A DNA stretch of 64,000 bases, from positions 2,947,482 to 3,011,481 of the forward strand of contig OZ024898.1 of assembly GCA_964017195.1 (NCBI GenBank). Direction: 5' to 3'. Shown here piece after piece: positions 19,672 to 32,238 of this stretch. Origin of the DNA: Siderastrea radians (Eukaryota; Cnidaria; Anthozoa; Scleractinia; Rhizangiidae). How positions within the stretch are numbered: position 1 is the first letter of the stretch; the number at the start of each line of letters is the position of its first letter. Under the pieces are notes generated by a model. The model searched no databases and had not been told where the DNA came from. It saw only the letters and a program-made list of their open reading frames with translations. Made by a program: the position numbers and the translations under genes.

Positions 19672-22203
19672 CTGAACACCAACAAGATGATTTGCTCTTA
19701 TCATGTTGCTAGTGTACATTTTGTAAACAGCATTTATCTGCATTGTAAGTTGTAATTGTTACAAAAGTAACTATTAATTTTATCACAGATAACTTGCCTT
19801 GTAATGTGTCAAAAACTTGTTGTTGTACATTTAAAATCCTTGCTCAGAATCATACTGTTTGTAGATAAATAAACCCTGAATTGTTTGTTGATGGCAGCTG
19901 TAAAGTAGCTATTAATAAAACTTCCTCTTGAAGTTGAATGTCAATAATTCAGAGTTACTGACAGGTGTTATGTGTACTGTTGTGTCTTGTTTTGATTCCT
20001 TTTCTCACAATAAATGGCAAGTTTAATTCCTCAGTACCAGAAGTTTTTTCTGTAGACTTGCATTTTTGTGGAGCAGTCAGCCAATAGTCTGCAAGCAGTC
20101 ATTTTGGGCACACAAAGAATTGGGAATGACATAATCCAAGCTGCAATCTATGAGGAATAAGAGTGAGCCACATGGAATGAGAGCACAAGCATGTGCCATC
20201 ACACTATTCCCAATTCCTCACACACTCTACTATCCTTGAAAAAAATAATAATAATAAGTGCTCGCAGTCCAGTCAGTGTGATGTATCTTAATTCTCACCT
20301 ACTTTTCCAGTTTTGTTATTGCAATTTTTGAGAAAAGGGGGATTCAGACTTGCCTTGTCTTTTGCAAGAATGTAGCCTCTATTTTCACTTTTCTTTTTGT
20401 ACATAGTGAAATTTAAAAACTGAGAGAATAAGTGACAAGGAAAACATATGACACTAAGAATGCATGTGAAAAGCTTCTGAAATATGACCACTGTTGATCC
20501 CCAGCGATTGGAACTGGACAGGACTGCAGGAATTTGTTTATGGTGACCTCAAACCAGAAATGCAAGGTTGAGTTTTTGCTTAGCCATACCTAGAGGGTCA
20601 AAAACAAAAATACAACACAACAGGTGCATTCTTTTCAAATATTTAATTCTTGGACACACACGACACATCTTTTAGACACTGTTAAATTAATAAATAATAA
20701 ATAAATAGCATTTCTTTGTAACCTATATACACATTTTAATTTTAATTTCACCCTCACTGCAAATCTAATCTATTCAAACTTGTCATTTGAAGTGGCTGCA
20801 GCAAAATTAAAGAAAACTGAAAATTTGAAAGGACCAGAGCTAACTGAAAAAAAAAGAGAAAATTCCTGATGCCTACAGATAGACTGACTCGATTTATTTC
20901 TATTTTATATCAGAGAATTATTAAATTTATTATAGCTATTTTGTTGCAATATTTAATTTATAATTTATAGTAACAACACATTTTTAATATTATTTTTTCT
21001 AGTAACATTAAGCACTCTTTAGCCTAGAGGTTATGTTATCTTCAATGATTTCTCTACATGACACAAAAAACAGTAATGTGTCCTCGCTTCAAAGAAATTC
21101 TAACTTCAACAAAAAAATTCACACAGCAAAATGAATATTTAAGACTATACACCAAACATGTACAAAATAGCAGAAAAGAACTTAATAACCTTTACATGCC
21201 ATTGTTGGATGATAAAGGTCTAACATTTTTAATCAACAAAAGTAACCATCCTTCATGAAACTAGAAATAATTTTTGGCTCACATTTCCGATAAGTTCAAT
21301 GACTGCAGTCTAGATTTGTCAACAGTCAACACCTTGGAAAACAGTTCGTGATCAGCAACAAGTTTGCACAAAGCCAACTTGCTCTGCCTACAGGAAATCT
21401 AGAGTGCAGTCCTGTAGTCCTGAACAATGATTCCACTGACTGGAGATTCTCAAACAGATGCCAATAACACTTACACTGTACTAGAAATAAATTGAGCAAA
21501 TTTAACCAACAAAACAGATGCATTTGGCTACAAAAATAATTGAATACTTTGTGAAAAATGAGTAACAAGTTACCCACAGAGACTCATTACTTGAAAAAAA
21601 AAATGGGGGCCCCCATTGGTTCATCATTAATTTACTGTTAACTGGAACCTATTCACAAGAAAGCTTTCAACTGTCAAACATTGATAATCTGGGCCTCATC
21701 GTTATCCTGACCTCTCAAACACCCGACTTTTCTCTGTGGTCCTAAATTCTTCAAGAATACAACGAACAGTGTAACAACAAGGTGTAGTACTAGGGCTGTC
21801 ATAAAATCTTTGAAAAAAGAAAGGGAAAGTATTTTCACTTTAGAGATTTTATTTACTCAGTGGTGCCAAACAAAATCCATTTTCAAACATGTCAGTACTG
21901 ATGATTGTGGATATAGTTTCCTCTGAAAAAAAAAGTGATTTACTCAACCAACCCTAATTGTTTCATAATCTATTCGGTTTTTTAATACACAACCACTTTA
22001 TTTTTTGATTACCCATCCTTTGCCTTATCTGGAGTTTTTACCAAGTCCCAACGTTAACATTCCCAGATATTCAATGTTCGACTGTTTAATTACTGATGAG
22101 AACACCACTGAAACGTATTGGCCCCTGAGTGGTCAAGCCTTGACTTGAAATTTTCAATAACTTGAAAAATACTGTCTAAGTCATTTATGCAAACATCCTT
22201 TGA
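19672..22203. other. convergent 3' region between DNALI1 and the minus-strand gene
   Basis: Contains the DNALI1 3' UTR with three AATAAA signals, and probably the 3' UTR of the convergent minus-strand gene. I see no coding exon beyond the short candidate last exon ending at 22204. Confidence 0.45.
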
Positions 22204-25200
22204 TCAGCACCTGGAAATTAAAAAAAAAAAATTACATACATTAAAAAAATAATGATCACTCAGTTATTTCTCTCCTGTTGTGCTGCATGGTAAGTGGGTG
22301 AGTCCTGAAATTCATTTCACTGGTTTAATTTCATTTCCAAAATATAAAATTTACAAATGTACTGACTTAAGTTATTACTTGACATATATAATTAGGTTCT
22401 AAACCATGAGCACGGATAAAATCCTAGAGTGTGATCATTTAAAATTAATGACAGCTACTAAGCAATATGACTGTGCTTTCCTGTCAAGCCGTTTGTTATG
22501 CTGGGACCAGTTGTTCAAAATGTGGATAATGCTAATTCCACCAGATAAATCACTATCCAGTGGATAAGTGATACCAAAACAGAGTGCACTATCCACTGGA
22601 TAGTGATTTATCTGATGGATAGAGTTAGCGGCTTTTTAAACCGGGGCCTCTACATTAAGTTGGTTGTGACTTTTGAGTCCGTGGAAAAATTTCTAAAGCA
22701 TGTCTCTTATTTTCCTACCCCTGGGAGCAGTAGATTATGATAACTTACTGGGATATTTTGAGTTTGGTAGGTGGATCCCCCTTACAGCCTGACATCTTCC
22801 ACTTGTGATATTCCTCCAACCTCTTATTTGAGCTCAAATCACTCGATGCCCTTCTGCTAAGCTGCTGTGGAGAGCAATCCTGTGGGTTTGTAACACTGGA
22901 TAAACTTCTATTGCTCTTGACATGTTGAGAGCCATCCTGCATCCTCACAACAGGTTCACTTGCAGTCTTTTGATGCACAATTAACTGGACATCAATGCTA
23001 CTCCTCTCGCCTGACAAAGACTTGCTCACCTTGCCCACTTCGTCAGTTTCTATGTCTTCCACGTGGTTTTCGTCTGGTCTGGCATTTTCAGCTGTTGTAG
23101 TAAAGTCCTTTGAAAGCTTTCGAGTGTCATTTGGCGATGGGAGAACACTGGACAACTCCTCCCCTAAAAAATAAAATTCACCAAAGACAATTATTACTTT
23201 CTGTTGATTTATGAGTCTTATTTATTTATTTATTTATTTAATATTTATTTATTTATTTATTGACAAATTTGCCAAAAGCAGGTTAACAGTGATAACAAAC
23301 AAATACTAACAGAGGTAATCACAAGGTATACATTATATGGAGACAATAACATTGATTTCTCAATTCTCATAAATGCAATATACCACGTAATTTGATTCAG
23401 CTGACAGAATTTCTCTATTAAACGGAACTTGAAGACTAACTGGACTGCCCCCTGATGACCACAACCTGAAGCAAGTTGAAAGTCAAGTGTTTTTTACATA
23501 CAAGGATGTTTTTTGTTACAGAAAACTAAATACAGTTGTAGGTAACAATTTTCCTTGGCCATCAGATGTATACTGTAAGTTGTCATTTTCTCCATTGGTT
23601 CCCTACCAAAATGTATGCAGTTATTTCAGCAACAAGGTTTCTGACGTTTAAGAAGGCTGTAGAAAAATTTAAGTTTTAATACCAGACAAATCACAATGCT
23701 GTTGACCCTTTAACTCCCTATAAAGTCAACTATGGAAGCTTCTAATGCAAGTTTAACGTTTGAGTCTGTGGACGAAATCCTATGGTGTGACCATTCAACT
23801 GAAACTTCTTCGGCAGTACTTTCACTTGGTACAGTTTGTTTTTCAATCAATGATATTTTTCAAAATGAAATTTGGGATGTTTCTCGACTTTTGGTTTTGG
23901 ACACTCTTGGGAGTGAGAGGATTAATTCAGAGATAAAGGTGACTTAATCTAGAAGTTACAGTCTGTGATGGTGACATCACAGACTGTCATCAAACTGTCT
24001 GTGATGGTGACATCACAGACTGTAATCTGCACTGGTCATCAAAAAGAGTAAACATCAGACTGTGTTCAAAATGTGTGTCACATTCACATTTGCAAGTCTT
24101 CTATTTTCACTCACCAAGAAAGAAATTCTCATGTATGTGAAACTTATAAATTCTGTGTGTGAAACTTACTTCGTGCACAGCAAAGTTCACAATGATTAAT
24201 ATATTTCACATGCATATTAAATTTTTCACATGTATTTCACACATGCACATTTGCTCCTAGTAGTAACGATCACCAGTGAACACATAATTTATCAGCAAGA
24301 ACTAACCGGTTGATACATTGAGGATGCTGTCTGGAGTAAAACTCCACATGTCAGGGCTTCCATTTCTCGTTACATCTACATCACTAACATCACGAAATTT
24401 GTTTTTGCTCAATGCTGGCATCTTCCCATCAGTATCGTCAAAGCTCTCCCAGTTTCCAGACAAGCGCAACTGTACATTGCTTGCAATACCTCCATTTTTT
24501 CTTTTGTCAAATGTCTCATGTTCGTCAAGGTTATTGATATTACTGAAGTTAGTTGCTCGTTTTAGACTACCAAGTCCATTACACTCCTTCTCTGCCAGGG
24601 TTGGAACATCATAGTCTGAGTGGCTAGTGTTTCCAAGAAAGACTGCACCAAAATCATCAATATAAGAGCTTCCGCGTGTCGTTAAGTCACTGAGATGCCT
24701 CCGAGGCTGTTTTCGGACACGCCTAACAGGCATGTCACCGACATACCCTGACTCAACCAAGCCATAGTCGAGATGTTCTAAGGGGTCTCTGCTGGGTGTG
24801 TCGCCAACAGCGCCAAGTGCCTGGAGGTCATCTTGTTCTCTACCAAGTGCACACTCCAGCTCAAGAGCTAGACGATCTCTTTCTGCCTGGATGGAGGCAA
24901 TGGTCGCCTCGGAATCTACCAACTGCCATTCCAAGCTCGAGATGTACTTGTCCTTTTCTAGTAATTTCAACTGCAGTGCATCCACCTGCCAGAAATGATT
25001 AAGTCATGATGTTTTTTTCAGTGCTGCACACTGGATACTGTTGCCACTTGAACAAAGTTTTTCATTGATATATGAGAACTTTTTAATGACTTCCACATCT
25101 ACTGCCCAATCAAAATCCTTTCACTCCCAGAGTCAGTTATGGAGACATTTAGTAAAGTGGTTCTAACGTTTGAATCTGTGAATGAAATCCTATGGTGTTA

Positions 25201-26552
25201 CCATTCAGATGAAACCTCTTTAGCAGTACTTTCACAAATGACCATTTATATTTAAAAAATTTTTAGTTATAAAAAGAAATTTGGGATTTGTCTTGAATTC
25301 TCATTTTGGGCACTCTTGACAGTGAAAGGGTTGAACAACAATTGAACAAACTGCAGGGCAGAGTTTCAAGTTCCTGCTCATGACTGCGCCTTGTCAAAAC
25401 TTTGTGCAAGTGGGAACAGTATGGTGCATGGCACTATTAATAATTATAATAATACACATCTACTAAGTAACTCTAGTTTTAATTAACAGTTTGTCTTTGA
25501 GACTAAGATAAAGTGCCCCATCAGGATACACATGCATGAGACTGCAGTATCTCTTGCTTCCAATACATTACTAAAAATTTCACCGTTTCCCTCTGAAAGG
25601 GGACACACAGTTAAGTGTAGTGGTAAGGGGGTCTTGAAGATCATCAGGTTGGCTGTTCAAGGCTTGTCTCCCTGCTTGTGTTTTCTCCTACCAGGCATGT
25701 AAGTTGGTACCACAAAAAAATACCAAGGGTAGCCCTGCAGTGGACTATCATCCCATCCAGGGGAAGAAGTCATGCATTCCCGCCTAGTACTTACACCCAC
25801 CCTTCAGCCCCTGCAAGGTTAATATATGTTCACTAATTTGCCATCTGCTGTTACCTTAGCTTCAGCTTCTACTTTTTCTTTGTATACTTTCTCTGAATCA
25901 AGCACAAAACTGTTAAAATCCAAAGGACCTACGATAACAAGTAAAACAAAAAAAAACAATAATATTAAAAAATTCTTATTCACATTAGAAATATTAGCTT
26001 CCAACTGCATGGAGCCATGGTGTTTCATCTCAATTTGATCATCATCGTGTGATCTCTGAATGGGCAGGGGGGGGGGGGGCATTACAACCAGCTCTGAGAG
26101 ATGCAGAAATCTCTAGCAAAGGAAGAATTTTCTGAACGGGCAGGGGGGGAATCTCCGAATGGGCAAGGGGGGAATTACAACCAGCCATTACAACCAGCTC
26201 TGAGAGATGCAGAAATCTCTAGCAAAGGAAGAATTTTCTTTGACTTAAAAACTGCCATACCTTTGCTTGAAGTCTTTTGAGAATCTAGCAATTGTAAATT
26301 GGCTTTCTGAAGATTGCTTATCTCTTCTTGAAGTTCCTCTTTTGTCAGCTGGTATTCTGTCTCTTTATCGATTAACAGTTGATCAACTTTGGATTTCTCA
26401 GCAGCTAACTTCTCACAGTGTATTTGCAGCTGGTCGAATTGTGCTCTCAGACTATCAATCGTCTCAAACACCTCTTCCAGAGCTTCCTCGGCGAATAAGT
26501 CAACCTCGCGCGGAGAAGTGGCACTAGACAGCTCTTTAGTGGACGTCTCCAT
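22204..26552 (-). CDS. coiled-coil protein of unknown function, multi-exon
   Basis: Minus-strand exons in transcription order: 26552-26261 (ATG start), 25928-25855, 24985-24307, 23163-22749. All have GT-AG borders and consistent phases. Two C-termini are possible. Reading through 22749 gives a stop TAA at 22747-22745 (487 aa). That TAA, however, lies inside a perfect GTAAGT donor, and a good acceptor before 22210 would add one Cys and a stop at 22204-22206. The first about 175 residues are heptad-rich coiled coil (VFETIDSLRAQFDQLQIHCE, KDKYISSLEWQLVDSE). The rest is Ser/Asp-rich and probably disordered. There is no signal peptide or membrane segment and I do not recognise the family. A cytoskeletal or centrosomal adaptor is possible but unsupported. 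Introns hold the GTGACCATTCAAATG repeat. Confidence 0.75.
22544..22625. mobile_element. palindromic MITE core
   Basis: Inverted arms GATAAATCACTATCCAGTGG..ATAAG and CACTATCCACTGGATAGTGA..TTTATC flank a short centre. The surrounding GGACCAGTTGTTCAAAATG and AAACCGGGGCCTC look like its ends. Non-coding; lies in the last intron of the minus-strand gene if the Cys-ending splice form is right. Confidence 0.65.
23218..23262. repeat. TTTA microsatellite
   Basis: Run of TTTA tetramers with one interruption, in intron 3 of the minus-strand coiled-coil gene. Confidence 0.85.
23700..23940 (+). repeat. dispersed repeat (GTGACCATTCAAATG family)
   Basis: Copy beginning CCCTTTAACTCCC and ending CTTGGGAGTGAGAGG, containing GAGTCTGTGGACGAAATCC and GTGACCATTCAACTGAAA. 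It lies in an intron of the minus-strand coiled-coil gene, in the opposite orientation. Confidence 0.75.
23958..24023. repeat. two tandem copies of a palindrome
   Basis: CTGTGATGGTGACATCACAG occurs at the centre of 23958-23987 and again at 23994-24023. Each copy is an 11-bp inverted repeat around a 4-bp centre, extended by AGT/ACT flanks. The surrounding 300 bp also has repeated TTCACA/TGTGAA words. Confidence 0.85.
25115..25340 (+). repeat. dispersed repeat (GTGACCATTCAAATG family)
   Basis: Copy starting TTTCACTCCCAGAGTCAGTT and ending GACAGTGAAAGGG, in the second intron of the minus-strand coiled-coil gene. Confidence 0.75.
25590..25815 (-). repeat. fragment of a dispersed coral repeat
   Basis: The minus strand reads CCTGGATGGGATGATAGTCC ..CAGGGCTACCC, like the piece at 3120-3245. 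The inner part has a GGTTGGCTGTTCAAGG stretch that may be a decayed tRNA-like B box. Intronic. Confidence 0.45.
26081..26239. repeat. 53-bp direct duplication next to an exon
   Basis: The stretch beginning ATTACAACCAGCTCTGAGAG and ending GAAGAATTTTCT occurs at 26081-26133 and again at 26187-26239, separated by a G-rich spacer. The second copy lies about 20 bp from the donor site of the first exon of the minus-strand gene. Confidence 0.85.
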
Positions 26553-29500
26553 TCTTATTGCTACGTTCAGATCATAGCTTTCTTTGAAGTCTGGATTTCA
26601 AAAAGGTTCCCTTAGAAGCAAAAAACAATCACGGTTTTTGAATAATCTGCCAGTATTTACATGTACATAAGAACAATTTTACCCAGTAAAACAATGCATA
26701 ATAATTATAGATAGTGCCTCTTAGACACAAATAAACAAAGAACACAAAAATTTACTTCACATATAAAACTAAAAGGGATTACTCCTTTTCTCTTATGAGC
26801 CAATTAAACCTTAAGTAACCACGTCTGGACCTACTTCTGTTCCTGTGGATGAAATGCTGAAGTGCGACCATTCAAATGAAAGCTACAGGCATCAAGACTC
26901 TGAAGGGAACACACTGCTCTTTGTTTTTTCAAACTTCCACAAGTTGCACTAACAGCACTCACCATATAAAGGCTTGAAAAAGAGCTAAAGGTTTTCAGCA
27001 TTATATTACCAAGGTTAAAGTGAAATCTGTTGAATATAGCATTGTCTCTTGATAACTATCTTTATTTGAGTTATACAAGAATGCACCACTAAATAGGGCT
27101 GGGTTGTTGACCTTCTTGACTCACAACAGGTTGAGTTCTCAGTTTTTCCTTTTAACAAAAACTGAGCTGCATTATACAGTCTGGAGTCTGGCTGTTCAAC
27201 TTTTTTTTTTGGTCAGTAATTGTTTTCAAAAGCATTGTTTCAGCTGCAGTTTTATATTTTCATAGGATTCAACAGCAAAACTAAACTGTGAATGGAAAAC
27301 CTATCTTTTGAAAAGCTGTCATTGCCTGAGACATCCAATAACAGGAACCTAAATAAGCTGAATAACCAGCTTTCATCACCTCAAAAGTGTCTTTATCCTT
27401 AAATCATTTCCCGTCTGATTTGGGATTAGGTAGCAAAATTGAACAGCACTTCCACAGCACTCTAAGATGGGGAAGGGAGAAAATACTTGCTCTATTTTCT
27501 TAAAGAAATGGTCATTCATGTGTCTAAGGGACTGTCATGTATCATACAGTCCTAATACAATCATGTTTCCTCATTGTAAACCTTAAGGTCTTTGATCATT
27601 TTTCCACTCAAATGGGTTAGTATTTAGAAATCCAAGGAAAGGAGGTACATATTCAAGTCTGAACTAAGGAACATACATTTTATATATATGTTACACACTC
27701 GATCATAACCTAATTGATGATGAAGTTTGTTGCAGTATTGGAAATTGAAAATATTGGAATTTATGTTTCTTCCTCAGGATATGGATTTTTTTATGACCCA
27801 GAAATTTGCAGATGACAAAATTTGTGTGCAAGACATTTTCATTCTTCATCACTTTATAACATCTTTTAAATACACTACATTCTACAATCTGACTGCATCT
27901 TCTTTGGGGGTTCAAAAGGCCAAGAATAATATCGTGAAATTATTTGCAGCTGTGTCTACAATACCCTACCAAAAGCCTAAAAAATAAGCGTTTTTTAAAT
28001 CAAAGCCACTCAAGGTGAAGAAACTTGATAATCCTGTGGCGAGACATGCATTTAGCCCTCTGATTAATACAATTATGAAAAACCTGCCGGTACATACACG
28101 TTTGTACATGAAGAGCTAGTATTCTAGTACATCAAATTTAGTTATATTATTTTAGAGTGCACAATACGAAATATGGACTAGAAAGCACCGTCAAAAACAA
28201 CTTCACTAAGCTTACTTTTCAAAATTTTCTCGCCTTAATTGGGAAAATGACTGCAACTTCAAGGAGAGAAAATAAACAAAGAGAAGCGTATCCGACTGTG
28301 CTACTAAAATATTAAAAAACATTGACACGGAACACTGTGATAAACGCAAACATTTTACGAATCGGATATTGCTCAATTTTCCCTTTGATTTCTGAAACGC
28401 TTTCAATTTTTTTTTTCTGACCAACAACAAATGTTTTGTAGGTATCTATGTCGTCTATAGAGATACCAAGGGTAAAATTACGGAATTGACGTTTCAGACA
28501 AGCTATCGGGCGATTCTGACAGACTCCGACAATAAGTTATTTACTTTCGCTTCAGTGAATTATGAATATCTTACCTTGCAGGAACGAAAATAAGCCGCAA
28601 AACTCGATAACACATCATCTCTCCCTCTATGCACATTAACGAAATGCAACTCTTTTATATTCCGTGCACATCGATGAACAAGGAAAATGATTTAGTGTGG
28701 TATATATTTCAACTTGTCTGCCGAGTCACATGTCGCCAGCCATTGTATGTTGTGGATTATATTAGTGAGCACGCGTGCGTCGTTTATTTGTGGTCATGTA
28801 TTGTTCACGAATAATACACCTGCAGACTTCCATGGTGTAATGTAGGTAAACAAAGTGCGAGTTAACGTTATTGCCGAAAAGAAAACAAAAAAAAACAGCT
28901 CGAAACAAGTAGAATTTCTAAGTTTGACAATCTCATAGGGGAACAGAGTAAGTAACATGCCTTTTTCACCCCCGTTTCAATGTCCCTGACCCCGGGACAG
29001 CCATTTCGGTTCCGGGATCAAATTTTTAGGAGACGGCGAACTTAACGGCGGAGCACCGCTTATCCTATGTCAACACGCGCGTTGTCTCTGGCTTTTTTAA
29101 AGGTTATTATTTTTTAATTTGTTATTTTTTGTTTTGTTTTTTTTGGGGGTTTTTTTTTTTGTGTTTTGTTGTTGTTGTTTTTTAATATATTTATTTCTTG
29201 CTCCACTGATGACGTAATCACAGGCATGCAATGCGGGCAGAACCGATGACGTTTTCTGTAAAAGTGTGCTTACATGCACAAGCTATATACATGCACATGG
29301 ATTTGTCATGCACGAGTCGAACTACGGGAGAAATAAAAAGACGTACTGGTCACACAAAGCGTGACTTGTCAAGATTGGCCATTCTTTTTGACACGATTTT
29401 TAACATAGCATAATTAATTTTTTAACAAGACATACTTCTTACTAGATTTCAAACAATTTTGTACGTTGCAAAATTTTAAATATGTGTACTGGAATCCTGA

Positions 29501-30376
29501 TATAAACTCGAACCGTTCGGTAAAACACACGTAAAACGTTTATAAATATCGAGTTACCGGAGGTATAAAGGAAAGCAAAATAAGGGAAAATGCTTTTGAT
29601 TTGAGTTATCGAGAAGTACGAGATACTGGGGTTCGATTTGTGAAGATTCTACTGCATTACGTTTGAGTAAGCACGACCACATGTTAAATAACAGTTCCCG
29701 TCACACTCGTGACGTGTTGAGATGTTTTGGCGGGAATAAACTGACAATTTTTTAACTTAATAGCAATCACACTATTTTGAATTTACAATAATATCAGAAC
29801 ATATTGAAAACCACAAAATTTTACGTTTGTCACAAGTCCGTATGCAGTCCGACTTTTTAGCAAGGACAAGTTTTATCCCATTGCCTCGTTATTTTTCCTC
29901 TTCTTGTTTACATGTTAACTGGTTAAAGTGAGTTCCTCGATATTTCACTTTGGTATTAGTTTGCGTAGCAAGCGTTTGCGTAGGTTCTTCTGCACGTGCG
30001 CCCAAATTTTCGCGAGGTCAAAAAGGGAAAAATGCTTCAAACGTGCGGAAAACCTGACGGAAATGCTTCTTACGCAGGCTCCCTTGGGATGAAAACTCCA
30101 CGATTTTCATGTTGTTTTTGTTGTTTGTTTGTTTGTTTGTTTGTTTGCATGCTTTGTTTTTGTTTTTGTTTCTGTTTTGATTTGTTAGATGTTTTTCTTT
30201 CGTTTTGTTTTTTTTCCTTTAAAAGTATAACCAAAACTGTGCACTACGCACAAAATTCACAACATCGTCACAGACGTTTTAAATCACGCCAAGCTAGTGA
30301 CAAATCATTTGACAAATTTGTTCAGGTGGCCATACATCGGTGAAGAATACAGCAAATTATTGTGTAGTCAAAAATC
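26553..30376. other. gene-free stretch upstream of the minus-strand gene
   Basis: Presumably holds the promoter and 5' UTR of the gene starting at 26552. One partial GTGACCATTCAAATG repeat lies near 26815-26890, a T-rich low-complexity tract near 29100-29190, and a GTTT run near 30118-30150. Open frames here (for example near 27730-27985 and 28212-28430) lack ATG context, domains or splice partners. I see no supported gene. Confidence 0.5.
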
Positions 30377-30649
30377 TCCTGGAAAATAGTCAGAAGAATT
30401 CAAACAACTCATGAATAATCTTTGAAAATTGTCGAAAACTGTTTCGACTTTCAATGCCTTCAAAGCAACTGCAACTCACTACACATATTTTTCTTTGTAC
30501 ACACACTCGTCTAAAAGGTGGTGTGTGAACACAGAAAAATCAAGCCATGGCCATTCGTTGGACTTTCCAAGGTATAAGAAAAACTCAAAGGCATTACATA
30601 TCTAGTATTTGCTCGCTTTTTACTATTCTATTTTACCCGAGGGTCCTGC

Positions 30650-31025
30650 AAAAGCCCTTTCCACAGTTACCTTTTCTCCGATTTGCATGACAATGCATCA
30701 GTTGAGCGTGGACGTGAGGCAATTTCGGGCAAAAACTGCAAAATAGGGCACAGTGCTCGATGCTGCCATTTGACTACAACTACCAGAATTCATTTCGTTT
30801 TTCCTTTGTTTTTAAAATTTGTAATCCCAGTGAGGTTTAAACAACAATAACACTAATTTACACTAGAAAAGAACAAACTGAAGGATTCTGGTAGTTGTAG
30901 TCAAATGACGCCATCATGCAAGTGTCTTTTTAAGCAAGTGACCTATTGCCCGAAATTGCCTCACATTCACGTTCAAATACATTCAGTCATGCAAATGAGA
31001 AAAGGTAACTGTGAAAAGGTCTATT
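30650..31025. mobile_element. foldback MITE, unit 1
   Basis: Long inverted arms: left includes CCACAGTTACCTTTTCT, GAGGCAATTTCGGGC and TTTGACTACAACTACCAGAA. The right arm is the reverse complement in reverse order (TTCTGGTAGTTGTAGTCAAA, GCCCGAAATTGCCTC, AGAAAAGGTAACTGTG). Total about 375 bp. A solo left-arm fragment lies at 55795-55900. Confidence 0.8.
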
Positions 31026-31334
31026 GTCTACCGCTGTAATGGGCTCCCTGCATGCCTTTCGCTTTTGTATTTTCTGTATTTGTCAACCCATAGTGTTATT
31101 TTTTTAATTTGGCCGAGCTTAATAAGGTACAGTAAAAAGTAACAGTTATGCAACATCTTTAAACAGTATTTTCTGCTGAGGCACAGTTCAGTCTGTGCCA
31201 CAGCTTTGTGTAAAATGTTTACAGCAGTGCTAGTTTGATTTATTTTCCTTTATAAAAATGTTTGTACCTTTCCCAAAAGGTCTTAGCAGCAGGAAACAAG
31301 TAAGTTATTTAAGAAAAAGCAAGCCAGAGCAGAT

Positions 31335-31552
31335 TAACCTTTTAAGCCTCAGTATTATTATACAAATTCTCCTTACTGGTCTCCATATATTTTATTCAGT
31401 ACTAGTTGGGAGAAGTTGTTTAAACATCAAGACAATTTGTCTTTGGTGATCATTTCCTTGTTTCTCATGACCTGTACTTGTTATAATGCACTGATATGAC
31501 GAGGGAAAATTTGATGCTGGTCACTTTTAAGGGCTTACAAGGTTAAATTTAT
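31335..31552 (+). mobile_element. MITE with TTAACC..AAGCC ends, unit 1
   Basis: Begins TTAACCTTTTAAGCC and ends GGGCTTACAAGGTTAA, short imperfect inverted ends around an AT-rich core (TGGTGATCATTTCC, TCTCATGACCTGTA). A second copy of the family is at 33715-33925. The unit-2 partner is at about 43328-43542. Confidence 0.65.
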
Positions 31553-31639
31553 TTTTTCGCATCAGTTCAGTATGAAGTGAAAGGTTGTGTATATGAAATA
31601 TACATTTGCAAATCTTGGAAAACTGAATCGTTCGGGAAA

Positions 31640-32010
31640 TGGTGCCCAGCAAAAATAAAAACGGCATTGAAACACCATCATAACAGGAAATGCAAAATCA
31701 GAGAGACAAATGACAAACCAGTTGAACGGTTTTCCTCTTTGGAGACTACAGGCAAAGTAACTAGGCCACCTGGATCAAACGAATTTGCTTATTTCAGGGG
31801 CGACACCGGTGGGGGTGGCGCCCTGTTGTAAACTTTCGCTTGAATTAACAGTACATTTAAGAAAAATAGTCCTATTTTTATTACTACACTGTATTCCTGT
31901 AAGTGGGTCCGACAATTTATATTCTGATAAGAGACAGGTCACACGTTTCTAACACTTAGAAACCCTTTTGAGTCTGTGTATGCCTTTATGTCGTATAATA
32001 ATTGTTAAAT
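31640..32010 (+). repeat. diverged paralogue of the 40.6-41.0 kb segment
   Basis: This sequence just upstream of the gene aligns by eye with about 40600-41030. Shared words in the same order include AACGGTTTTCCTC / AACGTTTTCCTCC, TATTTCAGGGGCGA / CATTTCAGAGGTAA, ACTTTCGCTTGAATT / GCTTTCGCTTCAATT and ACTACACTGTA..CTGTAAG. The partners in unit 2 are about 43635-44010 and 53040-53450. The four copies form two old and two new pairs. Confidence 0.65.
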
Positions 32011-32238
32011 GTACAGGTGATTTTGAAGTTAATCACAGTTCCAATCCATCTAATTCAAAAGCCACTTCTTTCACCCAATCATCACCCACTATTGAAGTAA
32101 ACAGTTTCATCCTCCCCTAGGCTAAGTTAATATAACAACATACATTTAAAAAACAAAGCATTAATATACGTGAGGACTTCAGACTGCCGTGTTTTCTGCC
32201 CCTCTGTACACTGACTCAAAATTAACCGTGTCGTACCC

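Noticed and set aside
22089..22118. A second hammerhead-like stretch, CTGATGAG..GAAACG
   Set aside because: The base before GAAA is T instead of the C needed to pair with G after CTGATGA, stem II does not form, and no cleavage triplet with stem I pairing follows.
27727..27987. 86-codon plus-strand open frame
   Set aside because: Non-ATG start, AT-driven composition, no splice partner or domain.
31577..31831. Open frame upstream of the PAN-EGF gene, repeated at 43569-43835
   Set aside because: No ATG in frame, no domain, a stop differs between the two copies, and it lies in the old repeated segment; treated as non-coding.
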